From positions 29,595,568-29,659,567 of the forward strand of contig NC_089853.1 in assembly GCF_036373705.1 (NCBI RefSeq): 64,000 nucleotides of DNA. Direction: 5' to 3'. The translations under genes were made by a program, and so were the position numbers. This DNA comes from Amia ocellicauda. Its lineage: Eukaryota; Chordata; Actinopteri; Amiiformes; Amiidae. A model generated the notes under the pieces. That model did no database searches. It worked only from the letters and a program-made list of their open reading frames with translations, and was not told where the DNA came from. Positions 1-13,181 of the stretch are shown one piece after another. Positions within the stretch are counted from its first letter, which is position 1. Each line of letters begins with the position of its first letter.

Positions 1-2376
1 GTCTATTGTTTGGACCCCAGCCAACCAAACAGCCCTGCCAGTGCAGTGATCTGTCTGTAGGAATTTCAGCCTTTGCTGCATTTCCCTGCTAATACAATAA
101 ATCATAAATAAATGACAAAAGAGGGAAGAATTGTGTGTGTTTGTTCATGATGTATAGCACATTGACATGCTTGCGAGTTTAAAGCCTGTTGAGGCCTTCA
201 TTTGTAACCTGTGTGATGAAAAACATCACCCAGGTCCCTCTGCAAAAACCATACTAAAATGTCCAATTCAATTAAGTTGTACATAAGCAAGCCACGATAA
301 ATATAAATATTTTAATAAACTTGCCAAAAGTCAGAAATATTTTTATTTTATTTAGTTAATGCTTTATGTACCACTACTACTTAATCAAATAAAAAAATCC
401 TTCTGATTACGCATGTGTACATTTCATGGAACCCTTCTTTGCATATGCAAAGCACATTTCCAATGAATAACATTGGAAATTACACTTTATGTGTAACCAA
501 TCAGTTGATACTCACCACTGCCAAAATTACACCCTTCTCCCCAGACGTACTAAAAACAATAACCTTAATTGTATCTATGACATTAAAACACACACCTCTG
601 TAAAGCACCTCAAAAGAAAATGTCGGACAGCAGGCAAATGGCTGAATACTTGCTAACTCCAGGTTTTTGTGTGACGTAATGTTTCTACCTACATGTTTTG
701 GTGGCATGACCAACTGCACAGTAACTTGGGAAGTGCTGGCTGGGTACACTGAGCTGACTGAAGCCATTCTAGGATGCAGAAAGTTAATATTCACATCACT
801 CTTCAGGAGCTTTGTGCAGATACTCTTTCAGCAGTGCTTTGTCAAGCAGTAGAGCTCAGAGACTTCGCAGTGGTGAAAGGACAAAGAGAGCCTTTCTAGA
901 GGCTTTCTTCAGATCAGTGGGTGAAACTGATTTCCTGAGGTGCTGACTGCTAAACAAAATCTTGGCTAACACCAACCACATTGATACTTCACATGCCTAC
1001 TGCTCTCTTCATGGACAGAAACTTCAAAATATATCTTCAATACCTCCTACAACACCATTCCAACATTTCCAACTCTATAAAAAAAACTCAGTCACCAAGC
1101 AATGTGTTTCAATGCACTATTTTTGTTTTCTCTTCTTTTAACCAAAATAATGTATATCTGGTCTCAGTATGGTCAACATGACAGCATATGTGCTTTATTA
1201 ACTGGCATCTCTCAGGCACTGGGTTTGTCGTACCCTGCTATGATAACACATCACTGTATTTAAATAAAGCTGTTTCAATAAATCATGAAAACTGCCATTT
1301 TCCTCATAATGGATTTTACTAATTGATTGTTAGAGATAAAAAAAGTCTTAAGTGGTTTATGAATGGATCGCTGCATCTGTAATTCTATTCAAATTAAAGG
1401 TTTTTTAAATACGATTCCTGGTCATAGCTTTTCTTATGAAAGTTTATTCTGTGTTTCTTCAAACTTGACTTGACAAGACCATCTTTATGATAGGTAATTA
1501 TTAGACAGCTTTCATCTTTTCAGTCTTCAGGGGGTTCATTTTAACCTTCTGCAAAGAAAGTGATTTGCTGCTAATAGAAGATTCAAACTGATTAAAATTA
1601 AGAAAGAAAAAAGCAGAGGCCGAGGACACTTCATAACCAGAGCTAGGACTGCGTTCTGGGGTAAATCCAGTCCCCACTGATTTTTAAAAGAGTTCAGAAT
1701 GGATTCTCCCCGAATATAACTCACGCCATCCTCATTTTGGTTGAGAACCCACAGTATTAGACTGAATCGATAATTCAGACAAAGTGTCTTTTTGTTTGCA
1801 GAGATGGTCTTGCAGTCAATGCGTGGGTTGCATAACACACACGTCGTGAACAGGCCCGTACTGTATGTGTGTTTGTATAGCAGTGCATCATACACAGCAT
1901 ATAACCTGCCAAGATTCACCAGATATGTCAATACATTCTTGATTATCATATTGTTTCAATGCTTTATACCAAATCGATTCTAACTTACCAGAAAGGACCA
2001 AATCCTATTGAACCCTCATCCTGCCATTCAGTAGGCACAGCATGTTTTATAGTTATTTTTAAAAGGTCAACTCATAGAGACATTGGGATGCAAATACAGG
2101 AAATAAGTAGCCCAGTAAAATAAATCAAAGCTGCAATGAAAATCAGAGGACCCTCTGTAAATGGTTACACACCATTTTGGCTCATTGAATTGCCATTATA
2201 TTTATGATGAACATTTTCAGTCCTAGTGAGGTAATGAATTTCACTACAGGTGAAACAAATAATTGTGTTTTTTTAATCAAGATAGAGGAGAAATAAACTG
2301 TTGACCATAAGAAAATAAGTATTTAAATTCGTAGTGTTTCATTCTAATGAAGTATTTTGAGCCTTGCCGAGTTTTA

Positions 2377-2540
2377 CAGTGAGGGAAAGAAGTATTTGAT
2401 CCCTTGCTGATTTTGTACATTTGCCCACTGACAAAGAAATGATCAGTCTATCATTTTAATGGTAGTTGTATTTTAACAGTGAGAGACAGAATAACAACAA
2501 AAAAATCCAGAAAAACGCATTTCAAAAAAGTTATAAATTG
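2377..2540. mobile_element. Tc1-type terminal fragment (solo end)
   Basis: Begins after TA with CAGTGAGGGAAAGAAGTATT and runs about 160 bp in close identity with both ends of the Tc1 element at 34003..35170, including the internal stretch GAGAGACAGAATAACAACAA. The rest of the element and the opposite inverted repeat are missing, so it is a truncated relic inside a cib2 intron. Confidence 0.8.
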
Positions 2541-3643
2541 ATATAATTGAATAATTCCATTAGTGTGATAAGATAAACCACAGATATATATATACATTCT
2601 GATTGGAAGCTGTAAAAACATAATAAATATTTACAGTCAAATATTTATAATCACATAAATCACATAAATAATTTCATAAATCCGAAAAAGGAAGAACTGA
2701 AAACTGAGACTTCATTAAATGTAATTCTTGAAGTACACCACAGTTTTATTCACTGGATTTTCCATTGATATATGATGACAAAACAGAAAACGTTTATAAT
2801 AATCTATACTTCAACTTTCCATTGGGTAAATGCAAGAAGCCTGTGACAAAAAAATAAAGTCATCAGAGTGTTGCATTTAAGCCAAATCAAACCTTTGATT
2901 TTCACTGGGCCTTGGTTTTTAGAATATAAAATTGTGCTTTACTGAAAATATTAGTAAATAATAACCTAAATGTGTTGGCTGATTTTAAGCAAGATTGTAC
3001 TGAATGCAGTTAAAAATGCAGCCCACTAAACTGTGATAGGCTGTGAGTTGCTTTTCTAAGCTAATTCTGGTAACCTAGTCAACGGTGATGGAGGCATTGT
3101 CACAGACACTGTTTAGCTTTTTACATGGTTTACTGCCTGCTATCAGCTCGCCACAGTTGCACAAGAGACTGCGATACAGCCACAGGAAAAATAAATCAAA
3201 TTCTTGCAGAAGGAGCTCAGCAATAAATTGCACCAGACTCTGATCTAATCTCTTTCTCAGAAGAAACACTTTTGCTTTTCCCTGCATATTCTGTCTCAGA
3301 GGCATAGGGAGATGAGGTTTGTCACAGCCATGGACTTAAAGTAAACTGATTGATAAGATTGTCAAATCAATAAATCACCTAAATTGATGGGCAATGTATT
3401 GGGCTGTTTAGCAAAGGCTATATTGATCACAGGAAATCCTAAAAGAGTTGCAATGATCTGCAATCTGAAAGTTGAAAGTAAATGTAAATGTAATATGCAA
3501 GCAATTCCATTTTCTGTTTTTCAAATGCAGTTAATATATTGCAATTGTACTACACATGTAGACTAACTTATAGATTTCCAGAAACAAAAGCAAAATGCTT
3601 AATCAATACTTTACTCCCTATATATAATTTTTTGTAACTTAGA

Positions 3644-3645
<2 letters not shown>

Positions 3646-3711
<66 letters not shown>
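3646..3711. repeat. (AT)n microsatellite
   Basis: About 33 uninterrupted AT dinucleotides. It creates spurious poly-Ile/Tyr open frames on the minus strand. Confidence 0.95.
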
Positions 3712-3717
<6 letters not shown>

Positions 3718-4819
3718 GAAAAAAAAATATTTCAAAACGGCCATGTGCATCTCTGCAGCAACTCAAGAGGCTTTGTCTTTGAACTGGTGATGAAAGCATA
3801 TCAGCCAAAGATCCATCAGCTCATTTTAACTGTAAGAGATCCAGACCTCAGTAATGCAATGGCTGTATCAGTTGGGTTGTGCTATCAAGAAAGCTTTGTA
3901 TTGCACTGGTGAAATATATTTGCTGTACCTGGCTTGGAAATACCAAAGTGGTAAGTCTTTTTAAAATTATATATTTCTCAAAGACTAGATGCCCTTGTTT
4001 CCAAGTTCCAAGAGAAGACTAGGTAACAACTTCAAGATGATGTTCAAAAATGTGAAGGAACTCAATAATGAGAGAGAGATGACAAGGAGGCAACTCTTCA
4101 CTGTTCGTTTTGAATCTCTGTTCTGACTGAGCATGACAATTTTATATGAACTATTAAAATGGACTGAAGCAGAAATGAGAGAGCAGGGAAACATGAAGAA
4201 AGATGAGCCAGCATTCAAGTATCCCTTCAATGAAAAGAAAAAAAACACTGGTAATAAAGAACAAATCAAGGAGCTGAACAGTACATTTTCTAAGAATTTA
4301 AAGCCATTCTCCTGGAGCACCTGACCCAAACCCCATCAAAGTGTGACTGCAGAGAGCTCTGGCAATAGGATTTACAGGCCTGAGATGATAAATGGTACAA
4401 TGAAGTTCAGTAAGGAGCTGTGGGTCGAGGGGAGGCTGACATTCACACACTGATTTATGCCCTCATTCTATATACTATAATTCAAATATCTATTTATCAC
4501 TACAATCATTTAATTGTATGTGTGAGGGGGTGGGAAAAAATAAGTTAGAGTACATATATATGTTGCTTAGAATTAAGTCTTGACTTTTTAGTCTGCAAAT
4601 AAAATGCCTCAATGTCATTACTGTTGACAAGAAAACCCTTATTTGAAAAATACCAGATACTGGTGATTTACAGTCAATGTTTACTGACATAAGTAGCAGT
4701 AGCAGTAGAATTAGTAGTTGTTGTTGTAATATTTTCCAGTGTGACTTTTATGATCCCTTATCAGAATCACAAAAATAATGACAAAACCTACAATGTATTA
4801 CAATGAGTATTGGAAAATA

Positions 4820-4820
4820 A

Positions 4821-4902
<82 letters not shown>
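4820..4902. repeat. (ATT)n microsatellite
   Basis: About 27 trinucleotide units. It reads as poly-Ile or poly-Tyr in open frames on both strands, which are not genes. Confidence 0.95.
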
Positions 4903-4907
<5 letters not shown>

Positions 4908-6095
4908 CTAATACAGTGCCTCCCCTCTCTGTAGAATGTCATGATTTCTTACACCTGAGCTCATTTAGGATTGCTATTATAAGAGAGGTGGACATTTAAT
5001 CAACCAAGCTATTTCAGTTCTGAATACATTTTCTACACATTTCTATAAAATTTATTTCACTTGGAAGTTGTGGGGTAGAAAGAGTAGATACATTACTATT
5101 TTTTGTTTACTATTTTAACACATTTTAATTCCCAGCTATAAGGCAACAATATACAATGTTTAGACTTTCTAATTGCACTGTATATATGTCTTTTTGTTTG
5201 CTTTATTGCTTATTTATTTATACAATAAAAACAGTTAGCACTAAAAAAGTAATGGTTGCATCATTGTATTGTCATTCATAATGAGGCATTTTCTGTGGCT
5301 GGAACATAGTGCAATCGCACAGAATGTACCCTGTCCCATACTCTAGAGACTGGACCACAGGCTGAAGAGCTTGACAGGGGAAGAGCTGTGTGGTGGCAGG
5401 TTTGCAGATGAGCTGCCTGCATTGCAATACAATCCTTTGCATGTAGAGTTGTAGCAGACCACAAGAAAGAAGGTGACCAAATTCAATGGATGAAATGTTT
5501 ATTATTTCTAATTCAATTTTTAATCAAAGCTTTAAGGCTGTAAGCCATTTGTAAACATCAATGCTACATATAGGGTTCATAGTAGTTCCTGTCTTTTACT
5601 TCAACTTTTCATTCTTGCAGCTCTTAAAATTTGACACCTTTAGAGATTGAATTAGTAGTTTGCCTTTTCCCTGGAAAGTATATAGCATGAAACATGTTTT
5701 TTTATATAAATCTTGGGCACAGTTACACTAGATGTTCTCAGACTTTATGAAACAAACAAATTTAGCTATTGCAAAGCACACAAACTTAACTTAAGTTTAC
5801 AATTATACTGTCAGCCTTTCCATAAATTAGATATTGTAATAATGAACAAGACATTTTACAGTGGCAAGCCCTCTGATTAATCGTGGTAGCAATGATGACA
5901 AGGACAAGGTGAGCACATATAACAAAGGAACATCTGCTTTGTTACATTAAATTAAAAAATGAAACCAAAGAAGACTCTTGGTTACATTAACCTTGACTGT
6001 TTCAATCAAAACACTTTTTCTGCATCTCAGAGTTGTTATACAGTGAAATTAACATAAATGTCAGTCTAGGTGTGTAAAAACAGAAAGTCACTTAC

Positions 6096-9000
6096 CGAAG
6101 GATTTCTTTGCGTGTGAAGAAAGTACAATCCTGTAGGAATAAAAACAGACATAACATTGAACTGACATTTGCTGAAGTAAGTTGAATCTTACACAAAAAC
6201 AACAAACATATTTTTCAGATATAACAGAAATGTGTGATCTTTATATTTTTCTAATTCCAGAATTGCTCAGATATTTGTATATTTAAGATGTATGGGATGT
6301 AATCCCTATTTTTATATTATTGGTTGAACATATATGGTTAATTTCCACAATTTATTTTCAACATATAAAACAGGAAGTACACTTGGCATTTCTGGGCTTG
6401 CCCTTTATAATACAAATATTTTAAGCCTATGACACATACTCCAACAGGCACCTTGGCACCATCAGGTGTATTTGAGGAGCTTTCATCCTAACATTAAGCT
6501 CTTCAAAGAAATGAGATATAGTGTTGTAGTGTAGCTTTGGCATCTAGATTTCTCTGAGGTAAAGAGAGGATGCTCAGGTGTCATTTGCTACAAGAAAGGT
6601 GAGGTGGAGAAACTTGACCTGGCCCAGTGGATCTGGCAGATTGCAATACCACTGGCTAACAGCAACCATGTCTATGGGCTCCGATTGAATAGAGCTCTAC
6701 CAGGAAATCTTTGATTCCATTCACACTGGAATCAAAAACACTGCCAATCTCCTCGCAGACAAAGGTGTGTGTATACATATGTATACATATCCCCCTCATG
6801 ACAAATAACCTGTTTTCTCCAGAAATAAATGTGTCAAAGAAATTTGCAGTAGGAATTTCAAATGGAATGAGTCAAACATTATATGTTTTTGACACAGGCT
6901 TTTCTGCCAGGCAGAATTCAGCCACAACCTAAATCCTAACATGCTAGAATGTGTTTCATTGCTGGATTGTATCTAGAATACTAGCAAAGAAGACAAACAC
7001 TGTCAAAAATCAAGCACAGTGCACTGTTGAGCCAGAATTGATCCTTCACTCAAATGTCTCTCCTTTATTGGATGTATTGTACAATGCAAAGATTTTATCT
7101 GTACCAGATATATTCCATATTCTGCCAAAACTTTAATTGAAGTCCCCTTACCAATGAATCAGACAATCCCCAACATCTTAGTAATGATAATTCTTAATTG
7201 CAAGTACAATTTCATGCGCAAGGCATGCTCTTGTGCTTTCCTGCATGTGTCTCATGAAAACCCATCTCAATTATAAAGGTAAAGACAAACATGATTGATA
7301 AAGTATACTGTAGAAGGCTGCTTTATATAAATACAATTCTTACTTACATTTACTTTTATTCATGCACACAAACACTATGGAACCAATATATGTGTGGGAA
7401 ATAACATTTTTATAACAAGAAATTGTCAATTGTCTTTTTCAAAAATAAATAAATACATAAATAAAACACTGGACTAAGAACACTTATTTGCACTTCATTT
7501 ATAAGTGTGCCTGTTAAGATCATCAAAAGTAACCAAAGAGGCTCCAGGGACATTATCTCTGCAGGGTAAGGTTTCAAGGTAAGCTATCAAACCTGCTTGG
7601 CATAAATTATTAAGTTTCACTGAATCGCTTGGAAAACCTGTGCAGAAGATACTTCTTCTTCAGTCTACAACACAGCAGATTACTGTTACAAGGAAGAAAA
7701 GCAAGGTTCCTTGTAGAGCAACCAACAAACAGGCCTTAGAGCCTTGGGCCACTACATATGAAACCTAAACTAGCTTCTGTGACTGTTGTCTAATTAAATA
7801 GCCTCTACACATTGCTTAGAGACAGTCAAAGGAATGGCAATGTAAAATACCAGACTGATGAAGTCCATACACAAGTCTGTAGTACAGAGTTACGAAAGTG
7901 GAAGATGTCGTTGCTTTCATCGAAAGTGAAGAATACAGGTACAAATATGTCTGTAGTACAGTTACTTCAAATCAGTCAATCAAAAAGACAACTATCTTTG
8001 ATAATCAGACTGTGTGAAATTGATAGGGATCAGAGTGTTCCTTCCTTCTAAAGTTAAGTAGTAATTTACAAAGGAACAATATATTCACAGAAGAAAAATC
8101 TTGGATGAACACTTGGGCAGATCATGTTTATCTGAAATGGAAATGTTCCCATTTGGATAGATATGCAATACCACTGCTTCAATTGAGTTGATACAATAAT
8201 AGTTTTGACAATGTTTAAAAAAGCAAGTGCAATAAATTAAATTCAAAGTGCTCTGACAAAAAATATTTTAATGCACAAACGTGAAGAACAAGAATGTTGA
8301 AACACTTACTGAGTATTTTCAACAAATAAATGACCCTGATTAGTAGTAAGCATGGTGCATTAATGACTTATAGCAGTAGTCCTTCAGTAGAGATGTCGGA
8401 TACAAACTTCCATCACCACAACATACAAACAAATAAACCAGCAAACAGTAGACATACCAAAACCAATGTTCAGTATAACAAATGGAAGGCCAGTTATCAT
8501 TTCAGATTGTATATTTTGTTCAAGTCATCTAAAGTGACAGAGGCTTTTTTGATGCAGAAAGCCAATATTTTTAAGAGCTTTGGCAGCCACAGCTGTCACA
8601 TGAATTTATCTATGCTTTCCATTCCTCAGCTCCCATCTGTCAGATGAATTAAATCGGGTATGATATCCTTTCAGAATATTATTCCTTAACATTGTCAGGT
8701 TTCACTAAAGAGTTAAGACTGTTTAGCCAGGCTGTATCAATCCAAACAGACTTTCAGTTAAAAAACAAATGACTCATGCAGCCAGTTTGCTCTGCTAAAC
8801 TGTTAGGTTGGGGATTGAGTTTTTAATCTCTTTAATGTCCTTGGCTTGAGATGAAATTCAAATCTTCACAACAGAGTTAGCTGCTGTGAAGCCCTTTCTT
8901 GTGTTGCTTCCATGGCAGTGTGCTTCTTGTGTGATCTCCTGTAAAAGGCCTTCTCCAGGCAGGGCCCGCTAGGACAGTGTTGGCCATCGTGCTTTCCCTG

Positions 9001-9547
9001 ATTTCAGCACAAGGCATTGGAAATCTACCAGTCATTAATGAAAGTAGTACCAGAGTGATTGCATCAGGTTTGATTTTCATTAGAAATGACAGTCTTTTAT
9101 ATTGCATATACAGAGGAAGAGGTTCTAACTCAAACAAGGATAGGAACGGTATTTAGTGGAGATTTTTTATATCAGAAAAACTGAGAGCATTAATATTAAT
9201 ATCTGTTACAGATTACTACCAAAGTAGTAAGTATCTTAACTAAGCCCTAACACGTAATTACTGTTTTATTTTTCACACATTATGAATATCTTTTTTTTTT
9301 CTGGTGTGTTTACTCAGGATACTGTCACAATCTATAGGTTAAGGAGAGTTGGTATTATACACCACAAAGCTGTCCGTGAATGTCAGATTGCTCACCAAGA
9401 AAGTATAGTATTAAACTAAATAAACTGGTATTAAAAGTGTTTTCTAATTTAAACATGGATGTACACACGGTTTTCCTAATATTATTATTATTATTCATAA
9501 TAATAATAATTACAATAATAATAATAATTATTATTATTATTATTATT

Positions 9548-9609
<62 letters not shown>

Positions 9610-10003
9610 TCTGATGCATAACTATTTATCGTGGTATACTTCATAATAGAACACGAAACGAGTAAACATCCAAACATTTTTTACAATTACGGTATTTTTT
9701 CTGTTATATTCTATATAACCTTTACATGTTTTGCGCACCTTTGTGTAGTATATCAAGATTGATACAATAATTATCGCAACCGCAATCCATAAAGAATAAG
9801 TCATTCAAGGAGTTACCGTATAAAACTGCATCTATGGCAATGCACATTATAGATGATGTATCAACACAAACCAATCCGTTTCAAGGGGTTTTAATAAAAC
9901 TTAAAATCATATTTTACTTATTCAGTACAACAGTGAAATATTGACAGTTTCATTGGCACAAATTAGACACTTAGAAACCAACTAGAACACAAAAAGACAG
10001 AAA

Positions 10004-10053
<50 letters not shown>

Positions 10054-10151
10054 ACAACCACCTAAAAGCAGAAAACTCTGTGAATATGTGCAGCTCTTAC
10101 CTGATAGGCGTCCAGCTGTTCATCAGTAAATATCGTTTGCTTATTACCCAT
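6096..10151 (-). CDS. cib2: cib2, calcium and integrin-binding family member 2 (coding exons 1-2, partial)
   Basis: CIB2 is a small EF-hand adaptor that works in hair-cell mechanotransduction and binds integrin tails. Two coding exons are visible on the minus strand: 10101..10151 (MGNKQTIFTDEQLDAYQ) and 6096..6130 (DCTFFTRKEILR), each with GT donors, and an AG acceptor before exon 2. The start MGNKQT has Gly2, so N-myristoylation is expected. The first exon ends in phase 0 and the second in phase 2. The EF-hands lie in later exons, which I could not find between 1 and 6095 and which must be off the left edge. The N-terminus resembles both CIB2 and CIB3. The neighbours idh3a and acsbg1 (human 15q25) decide for CIB2. 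Confidence 0.9.
7875..7961. repeat. 57-bp duplicated segment flanked by a 13-bp direct repeat
   Basis: Positions 7892..7948 match 10406..10462 at 53 of 57 bases; all four differences are transitions. This copy is bracketed by the direct repeat GTCTGTAGTACAG at 7875..7887 and 7949..7961, which looks like a target-site duplication. The copy at 10406 has no such flanks, so this one is the likely insertion. Confidence 0.7.
9478..9606. repeat. palindromic (ATT)n/(AAT)n microsatellite
   Basis: Blocks of ATT and AAT triplets alternate, ending in about 18 AAT units. ATT runs pair with AAT runs on the same strand, so it could fold back. It lies about 0.5 kb from cib2 exon 1. Confidence 0.9.
10004..10050. 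repeat. (GAAA)n microsatellite
   Basis: About 11 GAAA units in intron 1 of cib2, roughly 50 bp from the exon 1 donor. As read on the cib2 (minus) strand it is a TTTC tract. Confidence 0.95.
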
Positions 10152-12500
10152 CTTAATCGAGTAATTTTCCTTTTATGCAGATGCATCACATTGGGAGTTC
10201 GAGGCGTCCTCTCTATTCTAGGCATTTAGTGCATGTATATAGGCGTGATCGGACTGGAGAAAATGACAAGCCCGCATTGAATTGCACTACCTGCTGACTT
10301 AAAGCACTGGACCAATTCTCGGGATGTGTCAAGGCGAAAACAAATCTAAAACAAGAAACTGTTTGGTTTTTACAGTAAGGATGGCAAAAGCATAAGTTCC
10401 AAAAGACGAAAGTGGAAGATGTCATTGCTTTCATCGAAAGCGAAGAATACAGGTACGAACATCAGGTACTTGGGATAAATGTTATTTCAGCAACGACTGC
10501 TGTCCCTGCAGCTACACCAACATCCACAGTGTGACTGACAGCTAATGCAAGCGGCGAGCAGCCAGCAGACGGCGCTTAAGCTATAGTAACATACACCTTG
10601 CTGCTTTTGAGCCTCGGGCTTCTAAAGGATCATATTCACCATTAGCTTTTTACTTTCACATTATCTGAAGTCCGAGATTTGCAACGGAAAAAATATGTCT
10701 TTATACATCACTTACTTTTTTTCCGGGCTTAATTGATCAGTTGTGTTATTTTGGACAAGAAGCCCAGACATAACAAGTTATAACAATGTCACACCACATT
10801 CATGATTATTATGAAATTTTAATCTCTGTATACATGCGAGTACTTCTTTTGTTCTCTCTCTCTAGCAGTGAATGAATACATGACAGTTCATCCCTGCATA
10901 GTTTGTGTACAGATAATAAGATGCCATTTGGCACGTCTTCCTGCTGACTCAAGTACTGTCCTACTGAGCGAAATAAAAGCCCGTTAATGACAACATCTAG
11001 GGCTTGAGCTGAACCTAACTTGAAAGATGAGTTTTTAGAGTACAATACCTCATGGAAGATGTTTGCACAGTCCAGCACAGCCTGCTAATAGACTATTAGA
11101 TGTAATGGCCATTATATATCAGACAATAATGCCAAAAATGTCAAGTCTGATTTGAAAACAAACAAGAAACTAAATTATTAGATATTAAATGTACTCTAAA
11201 CAAGGCCTGTATTGCTACCAGTCACATTTACAGTCATTTATTATGCCACTGAGCAAATGTCTTCTTTTTGAACAATGTGCCAGACTGAGTGTAATACACA
11301 ATGAGGGCTGCCTGTTCTGTAGGACTGTGGGGAAAAGTATGCTGCAAGACAAGCCACTTGCCACAATGGATTGCATCTATACACAGAATAGACAGAGAGC
11401 CTCAAGAAACTGACCTGACAGACATACCAGTCACTTTAGCTGACAGGCAATTGGCTGATGGCGGGTTTGGAACAGTATGTGTTATTGTGCTATCTTCAGG
11501 GTCATATCTAAGGCACTGCAAAAGGTGCACTGGGAATCAAGAAAGAAGAAAGACGAGGGTAAAGTGTAGGTGGGGCTTGGCTGCCTAGGAAAGTAAGCCA
11601 GATATTTCGGCAAAATAAAATGTAATTTTCAAAATCAATACACCTGGAGCACAAAACTGTTGGGAATTTGTAGAAGAAAATACCTTTTATACAGTAGCTT
11701 ATAATGTATGAATAGGTATTAATTTAGGCCTTTTAAAGCTTCTAAACTAAAATTTACACATTTGAAATGCAAGCAGAATGCTTACCTAAATTGCATGTTT
11801 GCCAATATAAAACGAAATAGACTTGACACTTGAAGGAAAATATATTCAGACATTAAAAGTGAAGACACGAAGGTCTGCTGTAACATGGCTTGAATTCACC
11901 ATAATTCTCTTTAGGGGGCAGTGGTTGTAATTACAAGCAACATCCACTAGAGGATAAGTGTCACAGTATGCAAACAAAAGAAAATGGCCAGGTGATGCCA
12001 ATAGAAAATATCTATTGTGTTTTGATCTATTGCATCTGCTCTGTCTTGGGTGTATGCAAAATGTTCTTTAAAAACAAGGATCATTGAACCTCATTATTGT
12101 GACCCACTAATTTAAATGATACAAATAATAAAATTGCAATGTAAGATAGGATGCCATAGAACATAAGCAATACAGAAAATAAGATACCTAATTAGATACC
12201 TCAATTATTAATATTAGCCATAAATAGCCATCATACTCAGAACCCCAGGCTTAGCCAACACCAAAAATGTAATCTCCACCATGTATGAAAACTACATCAG
12301 TCCTAGTTTACTAAATAGAATCGAACTCCAATACTATCAGAAGTCTGGATTTAGTTTAGTAGTAATACCCCTTGACTACTAAATTGAAGGGGTGTTGAAC
12401 TATACCCCTTCAATTCATATTGTTCCTGAATCTGCAGTTAGTTTCTTTAAGCTCTCAACTGCAAGTTCTGGTTGCCAATAGGGTATATATACTTACAATT

Positions 12501-12501
12501 A

Positions 12502-12558
<57 letters not shown>
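12501..12558. repeat. (TTA)n microsatellite
   Basis: About 19 triplet units. The poly-Leu frame through it is not a gene. Confidence 0.95.
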
Positions 12559-13099
12559 GTGGCATATATAGTATTCTCATAGCCTATGTTCTATGTATTT
12601 TCTTAATTCTGTGACATGTTAAATTTTAAAATGTAGAAGTGTGTGTTAGCAATGGAAAAAGTTAATTACGAATGGAAACACAGTAACCTTAAGCAGTGAC
12701 CCTGTAGTCAGTCTCAGCTGAACGCACCTTATTTCCACATCACGTTCACTGTGCGCACAGGCGTACGCAAACCTTAACGTACCGCACACTTCCTAGAAGC
12801 ACACACTGCCGTGCTGTGGTGCACGCTGCTGCAAAACGGTTTTGCGATAACTGTTTGCGATACCATGCACTGTCTCCTTGACAATATCCTAGTAACCAAG
12901 GAGAGTACACACAAATGTATTCAAATGACTTCCGGGTGTCTTTTTCGATAAATCATTACTTTATTTATTTAATTTGCGTTTATTTTTTTAGATACAACTT
13001 CCTAATTTAATGTAAATATTCGTCTTCACGGTGCAACTGAATAACCATTTACCTCTTCATGCATCGTATTTCATACAAAGAGAGGTTTATTAATTATAG

Positions 13100-13112
13100 G
13101 TAGCTAGGCAAC
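13100..13112 (+). promoter_or_regulatory. imperfect RFX X-box-like site upstream of lrrc61
   Basis: GTAGCTAGGCAAC has a perfect right half-site (GGCAAC) and a left half one base off GTAGCC, with a one-base spacer. It lies about 70 bp before the lrrc61 ATG. RFX factors use such sites at ciliary gene promoters. One degenerate match is weak evidence. Confidence 0.25.
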
Positions 13113-13181
13113 TAGCAACAGATGAGAGACAAAAATGTACTGAAGATCTGATATTGCATGCCAAATTCGGAATATACAAGG

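Larger units (their letters stand above)
1..6095. other. large cib2 intron (after coding exon 2)
   Basis: No exon was found here on either strand. The stretch is AT-rich and holds a Tc1 end fragment (2377..2540), a TA microsatellite (3646..3711) and a TTA microsatellite (4820..4902). The open frames here are short and lack family signatures or splice context. The remaining cib2 exons are expected to the left of the window. Confidence 0.6.
6131..10100. other. cib2 intron 1
   Basis: Intron between the two visible cib2 exons. It holds a 57-bp segment (7892..7948) duplicated from near the cib2 start, a palindromic ATT/AAT microsatellite (9478..9606) and a GAAA microsatellite (10004..10050). I see no other exon in it. 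Confidence 0.7.
10152..13181. other. intergenic region between divergent cib2 and lrrc61
   Basis: The two genes are transcribed away from each other, so both promoters should be here. The cib2 side (10152..10600) holds the 10406..10462 partner of the duplicated segment. The lrrc61 side (12700..13181) is richer in CpG than its surroundings and has an X-box-like site. A TTA microsatellite lies at 12501..12558. I see no exon of a third gene. Confidence 0.55.

Noticed and set aside
1536-1949. 137-codon minus-strand open frame
   Set aside because: No recognisable family and no splice signals that fit cib2; its AT-rich composition fits a chance frame in an intron.
3568-3808. Ile/Tyr-rich open frames over AT repeats (also at 4748..4999, 9355..9646, 12420..12614, 46042..46248, 48349..48540, 62321..62542)
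   Set aside because: Produced by microsatellites with no codon bias, splice context or family match.
6096-10151. CIB3 instead of CIB2
   Set aside because: The AYQDCTFFTRKEI segment resembles CIB3, but TIFTDEQLD and the idh3a/acsbg1 neighbourhood favour CIB2.
13158-13181. In-frame upstream ATG for lrrc61
   Set aside because: Poor Kozak context. The ATG at 13182 has a good context and gives the 28 residues before the GEF motif seen in the human protein.
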